Of a stretch of 64,000 bases of DNA, positions 12,385-21,300 are shown in pieces. Each line of letters opens with the position of its first letter. Positions within the stretch are counted from its first letter, which is position 1. The stretch comes from Nematostella vectensis (lineage: Eukaryota > Cnidaria > Anthozoa > Actiniaria > Edwardsiidae). The notes beneath the pieces are model-generated. The model saw nothing but the letters and a program-made list of their open reading frames with translations. It searched no databases and was not told the DNA's origin. Both the position numbers and the translations under genes were made by a program. The stretch covers positions 13,391,070 to 13,455,069 of the forward strand of contig NC_064038.1 of assembly GCF_932526225.1 (NCBI RefSeq), given 5' to 3'.

Positions 12385-15300
12385 GTGAGTAAGACAATGA
12401 ATGAAAGCTAATAAGAGTGAAGACATGACGAAAAAACCTCGCGCAGTTTAACTGAGAAGCCATATTATGTAATGCCACTTGTAAATCTCGCACTCTGATT
12501 GGTCAAGGGTAAATGTGTTATTTGAGGACACACGTTTGGCGTCAGCGTGCGCTTGCGCTCCCCAAAACGTAACGTTTTTTAAAACAAATAGATCAAGGTT
12601 TTCCTCTAATAGATGCACAGAAGTGGTCACAGCCTGTTATAAAAAACAGTCACGCAACTCGACTGCGTTTCGTACTTTAGTATTCATGACACGCTGTGAC
12701 GTCATCTGTGCATCTGTTAGAGGACAGACGCACGCAAAAATGAGATTTATTTGTTAAATAACGAAGCCATCTTTCCGTACAATGGCCTTTCTTGCATTCC
12801 GGACTGATTTTCCCATTCAAAACACTAATACCAAGAGGCTGAAATGCACAACTTCAAGATTTTTTTTCTGTTAATTTTTTTCTTGATCATTCTCACGAAT
12901 CGTTAATGACGCTGGGAGGAAATCTACATATTTCAATGACACGTATGACAATGATATCGTGCCGCAGACCCCTCCCCAATGTATAGCGTTTGATTGACAA
13001 CGTTATCTGATTGACAGATACTCGCCCAAATTACGTCATCCCCACGACGACGGCGCTTGGTGTACTGAGTCTGTTGTCAATTATTGGCGGGATTTTCTTC
13101 TTCAGGTATAAAGAGCTAGCAAGATGATAATCATGATCATAAAGGGCGATGATTAAGGGTGTTTGGGATTTAGGTTGTTATGGGACCTCGTTGCTACGCT
13201 GACGCGCGCTCTCGCAATTTAGGCGGGAAAAATCGCTTCCGGTTTGACAATGGCAGGCTTTTCAAGGCGCGCGCGTGTTTACAAACTTTTCGCCTGTCAA
13301 AAATGTTTCATTTTTTCCCCTTTTGCAACAAGATTTTTGCTCAAATCAATAGGTCCATTCAAACAATCAAAACAACCAGCACCTTTTTCCAGTATGTCAA
13401 ACATTGTCAGCGCGGTAAACATTATTTCCGAGCGATTGCGAGTGCCAAAACAACACATGGTAGCGTGGAGAGCGCCGTGCGCCGTGCAATAGATTTGTGG
13501 CTAAGCAGCCGCGCCCTCAAATAATCTGGGCCACAGCGCAGGCGATAAAAACGACTTCCGGTTGCACAAAAAAGGTAAAATTGCACATTAAATTTTTGAA
13601 AATATTATATTAATATATTTTTGGAAATATTGTTTACCCTTTCTTGTTGAAAATGAGCATGGAAGGAGGCATACCGGTCAAAATGAAAAACATATGACCA
13701 ATATATCCCAAATGGCTTGCACATTAATTGATCTAAAAAAATGATTTTTCAATATTTTTTTTAATCCTTAATCACGTTTGTTCAGAAAGGAATAATAAAT
13801 ACTCTGAACTGAAAATCCTTTGAGAAAAAATAAAGGAAAGGCAAATAAAAGTTTTTTTCTGCTGTGATGACGTCATCCGATGACATCACCTAATGACGTC
13901 ATCAATATGATGACGTCATGAGTCACTAGTCCACTTGACCATGTGTAGCAGTAAAACTCTTTTTCTAACAAATCTACGGTAATTTCCCTAGCAACCTAAC
14001 TTCCGAACAACCTTAAAAGCCATATTCGATGATGATAACGCTGATATGATAATAGCGACTTTGAAAATAGTGATGAGGATTATGATGGTAAAAGAATTGT
14101 GAAGAAGGAGGGTGTTCTCGTGACTATATCAACCATGACGATAAGAAATTACGCTGATGGTAACAATAAGACGTTTATGAGGACAATGATAGATGGTAAT
14201 TACGGATAGCAGAGATGTTGATAATAATAATAATAATAAAGATGGGGTAATTTAGTAACTATGTACCATGACTAAAAACGTTGACGATGATGTTAATGAT
14301 CATTAAATGATCATTAAAATGGTCATTGTGATAGTAAGGCCCTGTCACACGTACGAATTTTCTTTTGCTACTTGTCTTGCAAAAAACAATTTGAATTCGC
14401 ATGCCCGTTTTCTTGACAACAACTTTGACACCCCCCCCTTTTTTTCTCAATGACATGGTGCCTGCGACTTGCAATTATATTTTGCGAGACAAGTTACAAC
14501 TAATGATGATGATGAAGATGACAGTGATGACATAAACAATATCACCAGAGCATGTATCCGTTTTATATACAGGAAGCGAAGATATGAGAACGACTTGCTT
14601 AGTCGTTCATGGATAATAAACTATGACGACATTCAACCTGTCAACATGGATACAAGATTCGCCAGCAAGGTTCGTTATTCGTCAGTGTTAATGTGTGCAA
14701 GTGAGAGTTATGCACGAAATTGAATAGTGGCTGTGCGGAAATTACACTCAATTAACCATGATATTTCACAAAAATTTCGGAAATAATAAATTAAGAGGCC
14801 TTGTCAGCAGTTTAATTTCGGAGGGCCGACGGAAAACTCAACCGATAAGAGACGAAAGAATCTATTAGAATTTCGCACTACACATCTCAACGAAACTTGT
14901 ATATTGTTACGTAATCGACCGGAAGTAAACTGGTGAAAATGCAGTTACAACGATTTACACCTTTCACGTGAAAACCATTCTTTTGCATATCATAAGAGCA
15001 AAGAGAGCGAGCGAACCAGAAACGCTCTTCGAGGGAGGATAGCATTCGCGCCGCTTGGTATTGGGGGGTTCAAGTCACTAAATCATTTACAATTGTATTC
15101 TAAGTCTGTTTGTTTGTTTTTTCTTCACACATGCTATCTTACTCTTGTCCCAATCTGTTTCCATTCTCAACAAGGAATCATCCAAAGGGAAGGTAAGACT
15201 CAAATAGGCTTTCATCTTGATCATCCTGGGGCGGATCCAAGGGGTGGGCCAAGCGCCTCCCCCCCCCCCCCCCCCTCTATTTTTAGAGGTTTGGCTTATA

Positions 15301-18300
15301 AATAGCAAGAAATATAAGGATGTCCAAGGAAGGAAAATTAATATTGCTCCTCTTTCTTGAAACTCTTGCTTCCTTCCTCCCCCCCTTCTTTGCAACTCCA
15401 GGATCCGCCCATGTACACCCTGTTTTTCTTCCTTTTTTTTCCTTTTCATGTTTCCTTTTCTTTTCATGTTTCCTTTTCTTTTCATGTTTCCTTTTCTTTT
15501 CGTATGTCACCAGTTGCAAAAGCAACATCGCAAAATACTAATGACGTCTAGTAGACAATATACTAACTCTGATAAGTAATGCAGTTGTTTTGTGTGTTGG
15601 TGTTGCGCATATTTAACATGTCTTGGACATCGAACGCGTTAATCCTCCCCTTATCAAGGAATAGCTGTGTTACATAAGATGATTGATTTATTCATTTATT
15701 TATTAATTAAATTATTATTGATTAATTCAGATAAATAAAAATACATAAGTAATTAATAAATAATAGCTTACCTCGGGAAATATGTATGTGATTCTATTTC
15801 ATTGTTGTTCCCTTGGATTTGATGAGCATTCTTTTATGTTAAACCCTATGAGCCCTTTAGAGAATTGACTTTTTTTATTACGAATTTTCTTATAAAGAAA
15901 TACATCAGTAATAAATAAATGAATAATAGCCTAGCTCGGGAAATATGTGCGATTATTCGATTTCATTGGCGTTGTTCCCATGGTTTTGTGAGCATTCTTT
16001 TATTAAATCATATGTTCGTTGAGAATTTCCACATAAACTTACAGAAATTGAATTTACTTTGGTTTTGCTGGGCGCTCGATGAGGCCCAGATCCTAACGTT
16101 TAAAAATATCACATGTTTCCCGAGCACCCGTCCTAGGCTTGTGTAGACAATTTAGAAAAACAACAGCCATTGATTAATGTGTTTGTTGACAGGTGATTAA
16201 AGATTTCAGCTATGATAATCAGTCGCGATGCTCCCGCATTACCGATATGCTCCAGTATCAGCGGTCATCCGTCAGAGACGTAGGACGGTACAAGGTACGT
16301 ACATCCGGGACACAGGAACATGTTGAAGGTGTGATGTATATTTCTCGACGGCTTATATAAGGGCACCATTTATGGGTGGACAGCTGCTATGTTTTAAGCT
16401 GTTAATACCTACAACAGCTAGGTAGCAAGAATTGATGCCTACTTTTATTTCAATAAAAAAATTCGAGCTATACTTTGCACTCCCCTCTCTACCCGGCAAT
16501 TCCGGCTACGCGTCTAAATGATAGTGATAACTGGGACGAAATGCGTGTTTTTTATCTTATAGGGTGAGCTAGTAGCGCTAAAAATGCTTCGCAAGGATTC
16601 CTTGACCCTCACAAGAGACATGCTAATAGAGATGAAACAGGTAAAATGAATAGACAGACAGACGGACGGACGGACGGACGGACAGACAGACACCTTTATT
16701 ATGTTTATTTTTGTGGAAAGGTACGCGACATTCAACACACGAATTTGCTGCACTACATCGGAGTTTGCACGACGCCTCCAAACATCTGCATCGTGTCGCA
16801 GTATTGCCACCGTGGAAGCCTTCAGGTGAAGTCATATTTCTTTCGTCGGATAATTCTTCCATTTGTGTTTAATTAAACGTTTTGTCTTGCAGGAAATTCT
16901 GGCAAACGATGAAATTAGTCTTGACTGGTTTTTCCGAGAATCGTTCGCTAATGACATTGCCATGGTAACAATATCTTATATCTTATGCGCGCGTGATCAT
17001 CAAACATATTTTAGCTTTGTAAAAAACGGAGTTTGACAAGAATAATTTTATTCATTTTTCCCGTCTTATCGCATTGGAACTGTGTAAACAATATGCAAAC
17101 TCTGGCAGGCAAACTGCTGCGGTTTTGCTTATCCCAGGTTTTTAGGGTCCCCAAATTCTTTCAAACTAAATTGGAAAAAAAACATAATACCCTTTCTGTT
17201 GAGTAACTTCGGTGAGGCACGTGTTTTTACAATATGCTTCCTTTATGAATATTCCAAGCTCACTTGTATTTTTCTTGTGATGGTCACCTCAGGGTATGCA
17301 CGTGATACATACGAGCTCAATCCACGTGCACGGCGACCTTCGCTCCTCGAAGTGCTTGATTGACAGCCGATGGGTTTGTAAGGTCGCGGACTTTGGACTC
17401 AACCTGCTTAAAGCCAACCAGAGGCCAGACCCTGAAATTGGTGTACATGCGCAATACTCAAGTAAGACCGCTGACCTCCTAGAAGGCACTGGTTTTGACA
17501 AGAACCGAAACACAGTATAATAATGAATAAGTATTATAAGTATAATAAGCATTTCATCTAATGAGAGAGATTACCTAAGCAAAACAAAACTAAAACTTCT
17601 ATCAAACCAGAAACACTAAAAGTGTTGATTCTTTCCTTCAATATCATTGAGTTTTATTTCTAAATTGTTTTCAAATTGGCTTAGGGTTATTCTGGAGAGC
17701 GCCCGAGCTCCTACAGAATGAGAAGTCTACCAACAAACCCGTCCCTACCCAGATGGGTGACGTGTACAGCTTCGGTATTATCCTCAACGAGCTTTTAACA
17801 CGCGAAGAGCCTTATGCAACCACTGAATTTGCTCCGATAGGTGAGTCTTGGCAAAAGAATCGTACCATCCCTTGAGAATAATTGGAAACTTCAGGGGGAT
17901 CTTTCCAATTTTCAGCTTGTGACAACGCCGTTGTTCCATAGAAAGAGTACATTCTGGCTTCTTCTTTTGGGTGGACTGCCCTAAGGATGAAAGAGAGTTG
18001 TCTAGCAACCACCCCCCAACCCCACCCTGAGAAGGGGTATTAATCTTTCTGAAATAGTACATTCTTTCCTCTCTTCCTGATGATTGGACTAATTTGTCTC
18101 TCAATTTTCTAATAAAACTTATTCAGGCCCACCCCCTGCGCCCCTAAATCATGATGTCCTACAAAAGCACACATTCCCAACCTGGATCAACACCCCTAAT
18201 ATCTTTTTCTCATCCAGTGCTATTATAGTCTGGAAAGGTTACATAAACTGTTGACCATAAAGAATGAACGAAATATTCCACATCACAGACTGATAGACTT

Positions 18301-21300
18301 ACAGACGCATCGCGTATGCGCCACAGGTATAAAAAGACCTCTACAGAAGAAAGGATGCGAAATGTTGTTGGTGGCAGCTGGAAGTGTGGGAGGGGGGCTC
18401 GAGTAAAAGCGATCATGTGGTGTGGAATCATTTTGGGCCACGCCCTACGTACAAAGGGGTCAGCTCGTCACTATTATTGTTTTATTATTCCCCCAGAGGT
18501 AATCGAGCGAATTCGTACAAGGGGGTTAGCTAGTCAGTTATATTGTTTCATTATTTCCCCAGAGGTAATCAAGCGAATTCGCCCAGGCACACCCTATGTA
18601 CAAGGGGGTCAGCTCGTCACTATTATTGTTTCATTATTTCCCCAGAGGTAATCGAGCGAATTCGCCCGGGCACACCCTATGTACAAGGGGGTCAGCTAGT
18701 CACTTATATTGTTTCATTATTTCCCCAGAGGTAATCGAACGAATTCGCCCGGGCACACCCTATGTATAAGGGGGTCAGCTAGTCACTTATATTGTTTCAT
18801 TATTTCCCCAGAGGTTATCGAGCGATTTCGCCCGGGCACACTCTATGTACAAGGGGGTCAGCTAGTCACTTACATTGTTTTATTTTTTTCCACAGAGGTA
18901 ATCGAGAGGATCCGTTGTCATTTGAATCCTCCATTTCGACCCGAGACGCCATTTGAGATCCGCAACAGAAGCGTGACAAAACTGATGACACAATGCTGGA
19001 ACGACGATCCTCAGGCGAGACCGACATTTAGCGACATCAAGAGACAACTTCGGTTACTCAAAGAGGGCAAGTAAGTAGATGGCACCGTCATTTAGGGACA
19101 TCCGATAAACGAGATCGATCTCAAGCGACATTGGATATTAACGACTTCGGCAATGGTATCGAACAGGCGAAATCGATAGTTAACGACAGCAAAACACTTA
19201 AGAAAAGCAAAAGTAGTCGACTCCATCACTTAGAAAACAACAAATAGACTACATAGACTTGCCGACTGATACCCCCTCCCCCTGGATCTACCAATGAGGT
19301 GATACTAGTACTTGTGTATGAAAGTCTCCTTGTGGACAATAAAGCGTTTACCAGAAATCCATTATAGTGAAGGGAGTGGGGGTGGGTTCAATCAATCAAT
19401 TATTTTAATAATTGTATTAGGCACCTTTTCATCTCTGACTCACGGGCGTTGATCCAAATACATTCATATTGAAAAAAAATGGTTTTCAATTCCTATTCTT
19501 ATTCACAATATATTCTTTATCATATCGTACTTTGTAGCTATGTCATTATAAGTCTTATTGCAAAGCACTTTCGCTTATTTTGGTTACTTCCCAAACAAAT
19601 TGAGCTATTTCGTTTTTGGTTGCACTCTCCTGTTTCATACTGACCACCTTAAAAAAATGATATGTCAGGAGGCATCGACAACAAAGAATGTACCAAAACT
19701 TCGTCATGGTGAAGGGAGGGGGTGGGGCGGTGGATAGCGAACAGTCCACCTCCCCTCCCCCCTTCTCCTGGATCCGCCCTTGAGTAATACTAACACTTGT
19801 GTATATAGGTCTTCTATTGTGGACAACATGCTAAGACTGATGGAGAACTACACGGAGCAGCTAGAGACGATCGTTGACGAACGCACCCGACAACTGGCCG
19901 ACGAAAAGGCGAAAACCGACGAGCTACTGTACAAGATGCTACCAAGGTACGTACATTTTATACAACTATGCATCTGGATGATTATCTCTTACTATTAAAG
20001 AATTATCTTTATTCTTTTTTTGGTTCTCTTGTTTTAGATTTTCATTAGATTTGTTCATCTAAAATATACAAAAGTACATCACTAGCACATAACTTTAAGA
20101 CTTTACAATACATAACGGAATGAAGGGAAATATAAATAAAAATATGTTTATTTAATTTTTTAATAGAAAAAAGAGATAAATAAAAGTTAAGTTCGAATGA
20201 GAATACATAAAAAATGCCCAGACTTTATTTATAGGTAAGGTTATAAAGCATCCCATCAAGAAATATATAACCATTTTTTTTTCGCATAAAGATTGTTTAG
20301 ATAAGAAAAGCTGTGACATGACTACATAACGACATGGGCGCGCGCACTCTGCTTATCTCAACATAACAACATGGACATAATGACATAAAAGAAAGAAACA
20401 TGTTTTTCTCTTATGTCGTTATTTTCATGTCGTTATGTCGGGCTTATGTAAAAATGTCGAACCCTTCACACTTGAACATACGAAGATAAGAGTGCGCGCG
20501 CCTATGTCATTATATCGTTATGTAACTAGTGTGTACCAGGCATTACTGGGTTAACTTAATCGCCTTTTCTGTGGGAGTTTCGAGTTATAGTAAAAATATA
20601 AAGAAAACATAGGCATAGGGCCGCCTTCTTTCCCGGCCACCTCTCCTTTCCCTTAACTTCGCTCCACTGGGGTACTTTTTAATCACTGGTATAAAGATCT
20701 TGAAGGGAGCAATTAGAAATCAAGTCGAATTAGCTCGATTTTACCGGGGCTAAAATGCAGAAGATAATGAAAAACGAAAGAGATTAATTTCGTATGCGTC
20801 AGCTGAAGTCTCGAGTTAACGAGCGTTCGAGTAAGTTGCAGTTTCGAGTAATCGACGGCTCGAAATATCGTAAAGTTTCAATAAACACTTGCGACTCAAA
20901 ACTCCATTTTTGTCTTAGATACATCGCCGAGTCGTTGAAGCGCGGGGAACCAGTGATCGCAGAGAGTTATTCCTCTGTCACCATCTTCTTCAGTGACATT
21001 GTCGGGTTCACGGAACTGGCGGCCGCGAGTACGCCGTTACAGGTGGTCGATTTACTGAACGATCTCTACACGTGCTTCGATACCATCATCGACAAACATG
21101 ACGTCTATAAGGTAGCGAGCTAGCTGGTGACGACACTCAGTAGTAGTCTGGGCTCCATGTGTTTTTACCTTAACCCAAAGGCGGAAGTTAATCTCTCCGC
21201 TCTCTGTGTTAACACGTAAATTGAATTGTATTTCCCGCCTCAGGCTCAGACTATCAGTGAAGCGTGCATGGTGGTCTCTGGGCTCGCTGTGTCATCACGT

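Noticed and set aside
13180-13524. 114-codon frame in cyclase intron 7
   Set aside because: No recognisable domain, lies in an intron of a complete gene, and overlaps CpG-rich repeat-like sequence.
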